A DNA stretch of 37,718 bases from Candidatus Hodarchaeaceae archaeon (GCA_030018135.1 JASEGJ010000009.1:1-37718), one strand, 5' to 3'. Positions 27,434-35,645 are shown, counted from the stretch's first letter. A program made the numbers and translations. The notes: a model not told the origin generated them from the sequence alone.

Positions 27434-28492
27434 TCAGCCCATCAGCATCGCCATTATCGCCTTTTGCACGTGCATGCGGTTTTCGGCCTCGTCGAACACG
27501 ACCGAGTGTGGCCCGTCGATGACCTCGTCGGTGACCTCGAAGCCTCGGTCGGCTGGCAGGCAGTGCATGTAGGCCACGCCCTCATTGCAAAGGTCAATCT
27601 TCGCTTGGTCGCAGATCCAGTGTTTATTGGCATCGAAGAGTTTCTTCAGCCCGTCGAAATCGGGCGACTTGGCCTTCGGGGGTATGAAGTCCAAGCTCAG
27701 CCAAGACTTGGGATAAACCACATCCGCACCCTCGAAGGCTTCGTCCACGTCGTAGCTGACTTCAAACGACCCCCCGTATCGATCGGAGTTCTCCTCGCAC
27801 CAGCGTATCACTTGGGGATCAAGTTCGAAGCCCCTTGGGTGCGCGAGCGTCACGTCGAGCCCGTACATCGTCGCCATCAACACCGCGCTTTGCGGCACGG
27901 CCATCGGCTTTTCGACGCTGGGGGTATACGCCCAGCTCATCACGAATTTCTTGCCCTCTGGCTTAGGATATCGCTCGAGGACCGTCATTATGTCCGCCAT
28001 CGCCTGGCATGGATGATACATGTCGCACTCCATGTTGATGACCGGAACATCGGCCCACTGCGCGAACTCACGCACGATTTGATTGCCCCTTCCGTAGATC
28101 CACTTTGCATGCTTGCCGTAGATTCTTATCGCTATACCATCGCCGTATCGCGCTAAAACCCGACCCACGTCGGCGATGCGCTCGGTTTTGTATGCCTCCT
28201 CATCACCGGGCAAGGCGGGCGTGTAGATCGAGTCGTGCGGATCGAGAAAATGCGCGTGTCCGCCTAGCTGGGTCATGCCCGCCTCGAAACTATTCCGCGT
28301 GCGGAGCGAGCGGTTGTAGAATATCAGAAACAATGTCTTGCCATCAAGGTAGCGGTGCTGCTCGCCCTTCTTAAACTTCTTCTTTAAATCCAAGGCCGCC
28401 TCCAAGATATCATCCAAATCCTCGCGACCCCAGTCCTGCGTGTTTATCCAATCCCTGCCCCTGAAGGCGCCGACATACTCGGGTATGGCCAT
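27434..28492 (-). CDS. YgeW/N-acetylornithine-type knotted carbamoyltransferase
   Basis: Transfers the carbamoyl group of carbamoyl phosphate to an amine. The carbamoyl-phosphate loop reads YNRSLRTRNSFEAG (60-72), followed by LGGHAHFL, then YHPCQAMAD and MHCLPADRG. The ending DEAENRMHVQKAIMA is shared with acetylornithine carbamoyltransferase, but SLRTRNSFE and YTPALPGDEEAY look closer to YgeW, whose substrate is unsettled. It is not a plain OTCase, so I give no gene symbol. It may still serve arginine synthesis. Start moved from an upstream TTG to the ATG, which has GGAGGTG five bases before it. Convergent with thrC. Confidence 0.82.
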   Translation of the reverse strand: MAIPEYVGAFRGRDWINTQDWGREDLDDILEAALDLKKKFKKGEQHRYLDGKTLFLIFYNRSLRTRNSFEAGMTQLGGHAHFLDPHDSIYTPALPGDEEAYKTERIADVGRVLARYGDGIAIRIYGKHAKWIYGRGNQIVREFAQWADVPVINMECDMYHPCQAMADIMTVLERYPKPEGKKFVMSWAYTPSVEKPMAVPQSAVLMATMYGLDVTLAHPRGFELDPQVIRWCEENSDRYGGSFEVSYDVDEAFEGADVVYPKSWLSLDFIPPKAKSPDFDGLKKLFDANKHWICDQAKIDLCNEGVAYMHCLPADRGFEVTDEVIDGPHSVVFDEAENRMHVQKAIMAMLMG

Positions 28493-28523
28493 GTGAACAC
28501 CTCCTGATAACAACCCGCCCCCA

Positions 28524-28531
28524 AAATTTAA
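28524..28531 (-). promoter_or_regulatory. TATA-like box of the carbamoyltransferase gene
   Basis: Minus-strand TTAAATTT lies about 35 bp before the ATG at 28492. Confidence 0.45.
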
Positions 28532-28580
28532 GTTTTGCCCTCTTTCCTCTCTCCTACTTTACAAATACAATAGACTAAAG

Positions 28581-28588
28581 TTTAATAA
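28581..28588 (+). promoter_or_regulatory. TATA box of the ferredoxin-AOR operon
   Basis: TTTAATAA lies about 42 bp before the ferredoxin ATG, leaving a leader of about 16 nt that contains GGTGGAAG. Confidence 0.55.
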
Positions 28589-28626
28589 AGCGAACTCCCG
28601 ATAGCGTCTTAAGCCCGGTGGAAGCG

Positions 28627-29019
28627 ATGAGATTATTCGTCTACGAGGACAAATGCACGGGATGCCGGCTTTGTACGCTCGTCTGCTCGTTGAGGCACGA
28701 AGGCATTTGCAACCCGAGCAAGTCCAGGATTCGGGTGGAACGCCGAAGCGTCGCAGTGGATCGCCCAATCGTGTGCCGACAGTGCGACAATGCACCATGC
28801 ATCGCAGCATGCCCATATGGCGCCCTAAGTCGAGATTTAAGCGGTGCCATTCAGGTCGATGAAAACTTGTGCACCGCCTGTGGCCTGTGCCAGACCGCAT
28901 GCCCATTCGATGCGATACGCATGCATCCATCGAAACACGTCGCGATGATCTGCGACCTCTGCGGCGGCGAGCCCCAATGTGCTAAATACTGCGTGCTCGG
29001 GGCGTTGAAGGTGGCCTAG
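28627..29019 (+). CDS. polyferredoxin-like electron-transfer protein, AOR-associated
   Basis: 130 residues with four cysteine groups in the order of DMSO-reductase-B/HycB-type proteins: CTGCRLCTLVC, CRQCDNAPCIAACP, CTACGLCQTACP and CDLCGGEPQCAKYC. It could hold up to four [4Fe-4S] clusters. The stop codon directly abuts the AOR start, so this is very likely its dedicated electron carrier or linker subunit. The ATG is preferred over an upstream GTG because GGTGGAAG lies just before it. Confidence 0.92.
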   Translation: MRLFVYEDKCTGCRLCTLVCSLRHEGICNPSKSRIRVERRSVAVDRPIVCRQCDNAPCIAACPYGALSRDLSGAIQVDENLCTACGLCQTACPFDAIRMHPSKHVAMICDLCGGEPQCAKYCVLGALKVA

Positions 29020-30876
29020 ATGTATGGATACGGCGGCAAGCTGCTTTACGTCGACCTCTCCAGCGGCAAAATAGTCAAACGGAAGCTGGACGAGGGGTTC
29101 GCGCGAAAATACGTCGGCGGCAACGGCTTTGGTGCCCGCCTGCTCTACGACAATGTTAAAGCGGGCGTGGACCCACTTGGCCCGGACAACTGCCTAATCT
29201 TCGCCCCGGGTGCCTTTTGCGGCTCACCCGTGCCAGAGGCCTCCAAGTCAGGTTTCTACGCGAAATCCCCGCTCACCGGGGCATTCAGCGAGGCGATTCT
29301 CGGCAGCGGCATCGGACCCGAGCTGAAGAACGCTGGTTATGATGCGTTCCTCGTGCGCGGCAGGGCTAAACAGTGGTCGTACCTATGGGTAGACGACGAT
29401 GACGTGCGCATAGAGGATGCCAGTCATTTGGTTGGCCGATCCACCCTCGATACGCTTGATGGCATTCGTGAGGACATCGGCGATTTGAAGGTAATGGTTG
29501 CATGCATAGGCCCGGCGGGTGAAAACTTAGTCAGGTTTGCATGCATCGAAAGCGACTTTCGTCAAGCTGGTCGCACGGGCTTGGGCGCTGTGATGGGCAG
29601 CAAGCTCTTGAAGGCAATAGCCGTGCGGGGCAGCCGCGACTTTGAGATAGCCGATGCTGAGCTCATGGAGGGGCTCCTAGCTGAGTGGTACGATCGAATC
29701 GCGACTCACCCCCAAGCAATTTCGGACATAAAATATGGCACCGGTGAGTTCATCGGCACGCTGAACGAGATACACGGCGTCTTTCCAACGCGCAACTGGC
29801 AGGACTCCGTCTTCAAGGGGTACCGCACGATCGCGCCACAATATTGGGTGCCCAAGTACTCGATAAAGACCAAGGCCTGCCACACGTGCATCAAACCCTG
29901 CGGCAAGGTCTTCGTCATCAACGATGGACCATATGCGGGGGTTTCGATCGATGGCCCCGAATTTGAAACCCAGTATTCTTTGGGCGGATGTGTCGGCAAC
30001 GCTGACCCAGAGTTGCTCGCGAAGGCGAACGAACTTTGCGATAAACTGGGCATAGACACGATATCGGCTGGCGTCGTCATCGCTTGGGCCATGGAGTGTT
30101 ATGAGCGCGGCCTGCTGACATCGAGCGATACGGGTGGCCTGAAGCTTAACTTCGGCAACGCGGAGGCCATCTTAAAGCTGCTGGAGATGATCGCCCGGCG
30201 CCAAGGCATCGGCGACATGCTCGCGGAGGGGGTGCGCGAGGCATCGCGGCGGCTCGGCAAGGGCTCGGAGATGTTTGCGATGCACGTTAAGGGCCTAGAA
30301 CCGCCGGCATACGATGCAAGGGGACTGAAGGGCATGGGGCTAGCCTACGCCGTCTCCACGCGAGGTGCTTGCCACCTGCGCTCATGCGCTTATGCTCCGG
30401 AGCTGAGCGGCAGCTGGTGGAAATTCAAGCGCGTTGATAGGCTCTCCGCCGAGGATAAGGCGTACGTCAAAACGATCGAGGATGTCATGGCCCTGTACGA
30501 TACCGTTGGCATATGCAAGTTCTCGCGCCACTTCTACTTCGTCGAAGAACTGCCAGATTTTTTTATGGCCGTGCATGGCTACGACCTTGACGATAAGGAG
30601 CTGCTGAAACTTGGCGAGCGCGTCTACAACCTCGAAAAGGCATTTAACGTGCGCGAGGGATTTGACCGAAGGCACGATACCCTGCCGCCACGTCTGCTGA
30701 ACGAGCCAGTGCGCGAAGGGGGCTCGAGGGAGAGCGTCATCACGAACGAGGAACTCAACCGCATGTTGGACGAATACTACGAGGCTCGCGGCTGGGATAA
30801 AAATGGCATCCCGACACGCGCCAAGCTTGAAGAACTTGAACTCAACGATATCACCGACGACTTAAAACTGAGGTAA
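29020..30876 (+). CDS. aor: tungsten-containing aldehyde ferredoxin oxidoreductase
   Basis: Oxidises aldehydes to acids, passing electrons to ferredoxin, with a tungstopterin cofactor. The 618 residues match the family. The [4Fe-4S] ligands are CHTCIKPC (Cys287, 290, 294) plus Cys499 in TVGICKFS, matching the spacing of Pyrococcus AOR. The N-terminal domain has YVGGNGFGARLLYD and GFYAKSPLTGAFSEA. STRGACHLRS lies in the pterin/active-site region. The exact substrate (AOR, FOR or GAPOR type) cannot be read from the sequence. AAGGTGG lies five bases before the ATG. Confidence 0.94.
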   Translation: MYGYGGKLLYVDLSSGKIVKRKLDEGFARKYVGGNGFGARLLYDNVKAGVDPLGPDNCLIFAPGAFCGSPVPEASKSGFYAKSPLTGAFSEAILGSGIGPELKNAGYDAFLVRGRAKQWSYLWVDDDDVRIEDASHLVGRSTLDTLDGIREDIGDLKVMVACIGPAGENLVRFACIESDFRQAGRTGLGAVMGSKLLKAIAVRGSRDFEIADAELMEGLLAEWYDRIATHPQAISDIKYGTGEFIGTLNEIHGVFPTRNWQDSVFKGYRTIAPQYWVPKYSIKTKACHTCIKPCGKVFVINDGPYAGVSIDGPEFETQYSLGGCVGNADPELLAKANELCDKLGIDTISAGVVIAWAMECYERGLLTSSDTGGLKLNFGNAEAILKLLEMIARRQGIGDMLAEGVREASRRLGKGSEMFAMHVKGLEPPAYDARGLKGMGLAYAVSTRGACHLRSCAYAPELSGSWWKFKRVDRLSAEDKAYVKTIEDVMALYDTVGICKFSRHFYFVEELPDFFMAVHGYDLDDKELLKLGERVYNLEKAFNVREGFDRRHDTLPPRLLNEPVREGGSRESVITNEELNRMLDEYYEARGWDKNGIPTRAKLEELELNDITDDLKLR

Positions 30877-30880
30877 CCCG

Positions 30881-31555
30881 ATGGAGATTGTCTACGAGGG
30901 CAAGACCAAGCGCATCTTGCACGCCGGGGAGCGCATCATCCTGCAGTTTAAGGATGCCGTGACCGGCGATGCCGCGGGCAACGTCGATCCGGGCGGAAAT
31001 TTCATCGTTGGAAGTGTGAAGGGGAAAGGCGCTGCATCCGCAAAGGTAGCCGCCCACTTTTTCAAAATCTTAGGCGATGCGGGAGTTGACACGCATTTTT
31101 GTGGCGTGCGCTCGGAAACGGAGGTAGAGGTCCTTCTAGCGGCGAGAATCCCGCTTGAGGTAGTTTATCGTGCGAAGGCGTACGGAAGCTTTCTCACCAG
31201 ATATCGCAACCATGTGGCGCCGATGTCGTCGCTCGATATAGTTGAATTCAACCTCAAGGATGACGCAATCGGCGATCCACTCATCACGCCCCAAGCCGTG
31301 GTTAAGCTTGGAATTGCGGATGCGGGCGAACTTGAACGGATGGAAGCCGTGACTCGCAAAGTTGCCCTACTCGTGGCGAAATCGCTCCTCGATCTCGGTC
31401 TTGAGTTGGTCGACATGAAGCTTGAGTTCGGGCGCGTCGGCGGCAAACTGTTGGTGGTCGATGAGCTGAGCGGCGACACGATGCGCATCTACGACTCGGC
31501 AGAAAAAAAGTTATTAAATCAGGTAGAGTTGGCCCGCAAACTTGGTCTTATTTAA
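30881..31555 (+). CDS. purC: phosphoribosylaminoimidazole-succinocarboxamide synthase
   Basis: SAICAR synthetase, an ATP-dependent step of purine synthesis joining CAIR and aspartate. The 224-residue length is typical of the short form. It begins YEGKTKRI, has the ATP/CAIR-binding VVYRAKAYGSFLTRY and ends with VDMKLEFGR and VDELSGDTMRIYD. The ATG follows the AOR stop by 4 bases, with GAGGTAA as SD, so it may be co-transcribed with AOR though functionally unrelated. Its 3' end overlaps the convergent proteasome gene by 8 bp. Confidence 0.95.
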   Translation: MEIVYEGKTKRILHAGERIILQFKDAVTGDAAGNVDPGGNFIVGSVKGKGAASAKVAAHFFKILGDAGVDTHFCGVRSETEVEVLLAARIPLEVVYRAKAYGSFLTRYRNHVAPMSSLDIVEFNLKDDAIGDPLITPQAVVKLGIADAGELERMEAVTRKVALLVAKSLLDLGLELVDMKLEFGRVGGKLLVVDELSGDTMRIYDSAEKKLLNQVELARKLGLI

Positions 31556-32159
31556 TGAGATTCTCCGCCTCTTCCTCTGAAAGCTCGCGGTAGCCCTTTT
31601 CGTCGATCGTCGCAACAACCACTTTATCTCCGGTTGCCGCATCCCGTTCGATTGCGGTCCTGATCGACTGCGCCGCCAGCTTGAGCCCATCGCTGAGTTT
31701 CATGTCGTCGCGATAGTTTTGCTCGAGGACGCCGTAAGCAATCGTCGAACCTGTGCCAGCGCTCGCGAACTTCTCCTCCTCAATCTTGCCCCCTATCGGG
31801 TCGAGGAAGAACAGACGAGGACCATCGCCATCGACGCCGGATAGGATGCCCGCCACGATGTATGGAAACATGCGGCGATTGTGCAAAAGGTTGGCCGCTA
31901 TTTGTGCCAAGCTCTTGGTTGAAATCGGTCGATCGTGGTTAAGCCTGTAGAGGTTCGCCTCAGTTTTTAGCAGGTTCATCAGGCTCTGAACATCGCCGGA
32001 GCTGCCCGATATCGCCGCGCCTATTCGCTCCTCCAGCTGGAATATCTTGCGCACGCGCTTGCTGAGCACCAAATAGTAGGCCGCCCCTCTGGTATCGGAG
32101 GCCAACGCGATGCCGTCCTTGCATCTCACGCCGACGACTGTGCCCGTAAAACCATACAT
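31548..32159 (-). CDS. psmB: proteasome beta subunit lacking Thr1 (probably inactive)
   Basis: Beta-type 20S proteasome subunit, 203 residues from the ATG at 32159. The body is plainly beta: AISGSSGDVQSLMNLLKTEA, RMFPYIVAGILSG, GTGSTIAYGVLEQNY and ERDAATGD. Aligned without gaps to the Thermoplasma enzyme, Asp17 (ASDTRG), Lys33 (RKIFQ), Ser129 and Asp166 equivalents are kept. Position 1, however, is Gly in MYGFTGTVVGVRCKDG, and there is no propeptide longer than five residues. The neighbouring Thr is at -1. An active partner subunit should exist elsewhere. A TATA box lies 32 bp before the ATG. Unrelated convergent neighbour: purC. Confidence 0.9.
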   Translation of the reverse strand: MYGFTGTVVGVRCKDGIALASDTRGAAYYLVLSKRVRKIFQLEERIGAAISGSSGDVQSLMNLLKTEANLYRLNHDRPISTKSLAQIAANLLHNRRMFPYIVAGILSGVDGDGPRLFFLDPIGGKIEEEKFASAGTGSTIAYGVLEQNYRDDMKLSDGLKLAAQSIRTAIERDAATGDKVVVATIDEKGYRELSEEEAENLIK

Positions 32160-32187
32160 GGTAACCAAGCTTACTCTGGAAAACTAC

Positions 32188-32194
32188 TATAAAA
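32188..32194 (-). promoter_or_regulatory. TATA box of psmB
   Basis: Minus-strand TTTTATA is centred 32 bp upstream of the ATG. It predicts a leader of about 5 nt and excludes the TTG at 32168 as a start. Confidence 0.6.
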
Positions 32195-32196
32195 CT

Positions 32197-33603
32197 TCAT
32201 CGGCGCCCGATCATAAAAATTGCTGCCGCAATTATCGCGCAGACGATCGTCGAAACGATAATAAACGGCAATATGTCCTCAAGTTTTTCCCACAGCTCTT
32301 CGGATGGAGCTGCCGGAAGCGTGACGCTTATCAGCATCTGGTCCTCCGCCAAAAAGGTCCCGTATGGGCACTCGTAGGTTATCCTCGCCTTCAGAGCGCT
32401 GTTTTCAACGCTTTTCTTGACTCTAACATCAAAGCTCACCCGCTGATGCGCGCCGGCCCCCAATCCACCTATGCTTTCAGCTTGCGGTACTTCGATGTAG
32501 GTCGCGTCGGCCACTAGTTCTATCTTTACATCTGTGACGGCCTGCTTGCCGACGTTGTTGACGAGAACCGAGAACGTCCAAATGTCGCCTCGCATCGAGG
32601 GCTCTGCGACGAGCTTTGGCTCGACTGCCACCTCGCGCGTTATTTTGCCGCTCTTGAGAAAAATCTCGCAATTTGCGGGGGAGCCGACTATTACGCGGTA
32701 GTCCACCCTGTAGCCCCCAGGAGGGCTGATATGGCTGTCCCTAACCATATTGGTGCCGTCGCTGACGGCGTGGATGATGTGGTCGGGGCTAAGCTCGCAA
32801 AACAAACCAACCCCGAGCGGCCAGATGAGGTCGACTGGGACCCAACCATGACCAGGCAGATAAATGATCGAAAATGCGTGGCCCATTCTCTCAGGGTCTG
32901 TTTCAAGCTCCTGCTTATAACCGTAGCAAGCCACGAATTTTGCGGGTATGCCCGCCGCGCGGCATAGCGCGATGAACAGATTAGTGAACTCGGTGCAATC
33001 ACCGTTGCGGTGCCGATATGCCCAGAGCGCGCCGTGCTCCTCGATCTGCTCTCTGTATTCCAAATAATCTCTCACGAAATCAAAGATTCGTTTAGCCTTG
33101 TAGTAGATGTTCGGTTGACCGTCCGTGAGTTCACACGCCTTGGCCTGAATCTCGGGCGCCTCGCTTTCCCATAGGTGATCGATTTGCGATGTGTACCCAA
33201 ACTCCATCGGGACAAAGTTCTCTATGGAATCCTCATCAAGGGGGCGCCGATCCACGTAATCGACTTTAACTGTCTGGGTGATGGTGATGGTTCTGCTCTC
33301 GCCTGCGGAAATATCGCCCAAGGAAACTAACAGCACACGATTGTCTTCCGTGCTTAGGATTTCCCCGATTGGCGAAATATCGGCGGCCAACACCTGTTGA
33401 CTTGCCCAACCGGACCATTCCTTAAAAATGTGGACAGTTGCCACAACGTCGATGGCAATACCCGGCCCATTGTTCTTCACCTCGTATGTCATTACGGCCG
33501 TGTAAACGACCGATTTCGTCGCGGTCGAAGCTGAAACGGGCTGGACAAGTAGTAGGAATAGAATCAATCCGAATATGATGGGTCTATGCAGACGAACCCC
33601 CAA
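32197..33603 (-). CDS. secreted, membrane-anchored transglutaminase-like protein
   Basis: About 468 residues. A signal peptide (RPIIFGLILFLLLVQPVSAS) is followed by a beta-sandwich region. A transglutaminase-like domain follows, with the triad Cys in RNGDCTEFTNLF (about 203), His in MGHAFSI (about 242) and Asp in GWVPVDLIW (about 258). A second beta-sandwich (VNNVGKQAVTDVKIELV) precedes a C-terminal membrane helix ending FMIGRR. It is probably an extracytoplasmic protease or cross-linking enzyme anchored at its C terminus. The track start 64 codons upstream overlaps the divergent gene. The TTG at 33603, just before the signal peptide, is preferred but not certain. Confidence 0.82.
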   Translation of the reverse strand: MGVRLHRPIIFGLILFLLLVQPVSASTATKSVVYTAVMTYEVKNNGPGIAIDVVATVHIFKEWSGWASQQVLAADISPIGEILSTEDNRVLLVSLGDISAGESRTITITQTVKVDYVDRRPLDEDSIENFVPMEFGYTSQIDHLWESEAPEIQAKACELTDGQPNIYYKAKRIFDFVRDYLEYREQIEEHGALWAYRHRNGDCTEFTNLFIALCRAAGIPAKFVACYGYKQELETDPERMGHAFSIIYLPGHGWVPVDLIWPLGVGLFCELSPDHIIHAVSDGTNMVRDSHISPPGGYRVDYRVIVGSPANCEIFLKSGKITREVAVEPKLVAEPSMRGDIWTFSVLVNNVGKQAVTDVKIELVADATYIEVPQAESIGGLGAGAHQRVSFDVRVKKSVENSALKARITYECPYGTFLAEDQMLISVTLPAAPSEELWEKLEDILPFIIVSTIVCAIIAAAIFMIGRR

Positions 33604-33619
33604 CGCCTTTCGTTTTCGC

Positions 33620-33628
33620 TTTATAAAT
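33620..33628 (+). promoter_or_regulatory. palindromic TATA box between divergent genes
   Basis: TTTATAAAT reads as TATA on both strands. It is well placed for the OB-fold gene (GTG about 35 bp downstream). On the minus strand it lies only about 21 bp from the transglutaminase TTG, so that gene may use the TTATAA near 33675 or a start further in. Confidence 0.5.
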
Positions 33629-33658
33629 CGCCCGCTGCCAACTTGGCGGCGGGGTGCC

Positions 33659-34327
33659 GTGTCCGAGAAACTTATAACTAAGTTGAGCCTGGCCTGCTCG
33701 CTAACGGGTCTCTTGTCGTTATATGCGGCCGCCATACAAATGCGCCCTACCATAATCCCGATCGCTAGTTTAAACGACGAGTTCCTAGGCCTCAAAGTGA
33801 TGATCTCCGGCCAGGTGATCGACTTACGAGAGCATGTGGACGGTCACCTGTTCCTGAAGCTTAAGGATGAATCGGGCGGCGTGATGTCCGTGCCGGTATT
33901 CGCTGGGGTGCGGTCGCAACTTGGGGAGCCGATCGAGTTACTAGACGCCGTGCAGGTCACCGGATTGGTGAAGAAGTACCGCGATGAGCTGGAGGTAATT
34001 CCGGACAAGGCGAGCGACCTGCGCATCGTGCACGCTCCAGCCACGCGGATCTCGAGTTTAAATGCAGAGCAAATCGGCGAGCTCGTCAAAGTCGAGGGCA
34101 TAATCATAGAGCGGGAGATCGTCGGCAAGGGCAGCCTCATTTTAACGTTGCGCGAGGACGGCCATGAGCTGCCGGTCTTCGTGCCGGCGCCGGTGGTCAA
34201 AAATGGGTTCCCCGAGGTGCACGTGGGTTACCTCGTGCGCATCGATGGTTGGCTCCAACTCTACAACGATCAAATTGAACTCCAACTCAAGAACGCGAAT
34301 CACATCCGCGTGATCGAGGCCGCGTGA
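33659..34327 (+). CDS. membrane-anchored protein with two OB-fold-like domains
   Basis: 222 residues from GTG 33659, which has GGGGTG just upstream. One N-terminal membrane helix (about 8-28, LSLACSLTGLLSLYAAAIQ) follows a basic cap, so the rest should face outside. Two beta-rich repeats follow, each like a nucleic-acid-type OB fold: VMISGQVIDLREHVDGHLFLKLKD and later VKVEGIIIEREIVGKGSLILTLRE. I do not know the function; ligand could be nucleic acid, glycan or protein. The TGA overlaps the ATG of the permease gene (TGATG), implying joint synthesis. Confidence 0.75.
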   Translation: MSEKLITKLSLACSLTGLLSLYAAAIQMRPTIIPIASLNDEFLGLKVMISGQVIDLREHVDGHLFLKLKDESGGVMSVPVFAGVRSQLGEPIELLDAVQVTGLVKKYRDELEVIPDKASDLRIVHAPATRISSLNAEQIGELVKVEGIIIEREIVGKGSLILTLREDGHELPVFVPAPVVKNGFPEVHVGYLVRIDGWLQLYNDQIELQLKNANHIRVIEAA

Positions 34328-35562
34328 TGCTCGATGTGCTCGCGTACGCGCTGCTCGGCATCGGCCTAGGCGTCTTCACGGGATTGGTGCCAGGCATTCA
34401 CGTGAACAACCTGACGCCGATGCTCGTCGCCCTCGCGTTGAGTTCTTCGCTCCCGCCGATGCGTCTCGTAGCGACGATAGCGGCGATGGCCCTTACCCAC
34501 ACTTTCATCAGCTACATACCCGCGACCTTCCTCGGCGCTCCGGAGCAGGGGACCGAGCTCTCCGTGCTGCCTGCGCATCGATTATTACTCGAGGGCCATG
34601 GTTACAAGGCCATCGAACTCACAGCGTTCGGTTGCTTGAGCGCGCTCATGCTCGGCGCGGCGCTCGTATTGCCCCTATCGCTCGTCGTCGAGCCTGCATA
34701 CAGGCTCATCCAACCCCAGATGCATTGGCTGCTGATTGCCATCATCGCGATAATGGTGGCGCTTGAGCGGTCTAGGGCCGGCATCTTTTGGGCGGCGGCG
34801 ATCTTCCTGCTTTCCGGCCTGCTCGGCCTGCTGACGCTCGACACCAATTTATGCAGGGGCGATGCCGCGCTCATGCCGCTGCTCTCCAGGCTGTTCGGCG
34901 CCAGCGTGTTGCTCGTGAGCGCCATACAAAAAAGCAGCTTGCCAGAGCAATACATCGGCGGTGAACTGCTTGGGTTACGCCCCAACGTTCGCCCCCTCTG
35001 CGCTGGCACGGCCGCTGGCATCCTAACCGGCTTCATCCCGGGCATAGGGCCGTCGCAGGGCACGGTGCTGGCACAGCTCGCGACTCGCTCAAGTGGCACG
35101 AATGAGTTCCTCGTAGCGGTGAGCGGAGTAAATACCGCTAAGACGCTTTTCTCGTTTGTCGCGCTTTACGCCATCGGCAGGCCGAGGAGCGGGGCGGCGG
35201 TCGCGGTTGATCAACTCATAGAGGTCGGACTTAAGGAGCTGATTTTTCTCGTGGGCGTCGCCCTACTTGCCGGCGGGGTCGCGGCGGTGCTTCACTTAAA
35301 GCTCGGCAAGCTCGCTGCGAAGCATATCGGTAGGCTACCCTATCGCGCGATGTGCATCGTCGTCATAGCGAGCATAGTCGGGCTGACGGTTTGTTACTCG
35401 GGCTTGATCGGGCTGCCGGTGCTCACGACCGCAACGGCGATAGGCCTGCTGCCGGCGACTACCAAGGTCAAGCGCACCCACTGCATGGGAGTGATCATGG
35501 TGCCGTGCATCCTTTACTTCGCTGGATTAAAGGACGGGATGCTGGCGGCTCTCGGGTTATGA
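34327..35562 (+). CDS. TctA-family (PF01970-like) membrane permease
   Basis: 411 residues, about ten membrane segments. The TctA hallmark appears twice, as expected for its two halves: GLVPGIHVNNLTPM near the N terminus and GFIPGIGPSQGTVLAQ after the middle, with an early IPATFLGAPEQGTE. Bacterial TctA works with TctB and a periplasmic TctC; neither is here. Instead it is coupled to a double OB-fold protein, so the substrate is open and tricarboxylate transport should not be assumed. The start is the ATG in TGATG; the GTG one codon earlier is an alternative. Confidence 0.85.
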   Translation: MLDVLAYALLGIGLGVFTGLVPGIHVNNLTPMLVALALSSSLPPMRLVATIAAMALTHTFISYIPATFLGAPEQGTELSVLPAHRLLLEGHGYKAIELTAFGCLSALMLGAALVLPLSLVVEPAYRLIQPQMHWLLIAIIAIMVALERSRAGIFWAAAIFLLSGLLGLLTLDTNLCRGDAALMPLLSRLFGASVLLVSAIQKSSLPEQYIGGELLGLRPNVRPLCAGTAAGILTGFIPGIGPSQGTVLAQLATRSSGTNEFLVAVSGVNTAKTLFSFVALYAIGRPRSGAAVAVDQLIEVGLKELIFLVGVALLAGGVAAVLHLKLGKLAAKHIGRLPYRAMCIVVIASIVGLTVCYSGLIGLPVLTTATAIGLLPATTKVKRTHCMGVIMVPCILYFAGLKDGMLAALGL

Positions 35563-35606
35563 AACCGAACCAGCGGAATGGGGCAGAACAGCACCCCCTC
35601 TAAAAA

Positions 35607-35626
35607 GTTTAAATGCATGTTTAAAC
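35607..35626 (+). promoter_or_regulatory. inverted repeat over the vapBC promoter (probable operator)
   Basis: GTTTAAA, six bases (TGCATG), then TTTAAAC: two perfect 7-bp arms ending 19 bp before the vapB start. The arms double as TATA-like elements. VapBC complexes commonly repress their own promoter by binding such repeats, so this is probably the operator. Confidence 0.6.
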
Positions 35627-35645
35627 TACTTAATGTGGTGGGAAC

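Noticed and set aside
27464-28156. 230-codon plus-strand ORF over the carbamoyltransferase
   Set aside because: Antisense shadow of a gene with clear catalytic motifs.
33575-33795. N-terminal extensions of the transglutaminase and OB-fold ORFs in the track
   Set aside because: The extensions overlap each other on opposite strands and cover the TATA box; signal peptide and membrane helix positions argue for the shorter starts.
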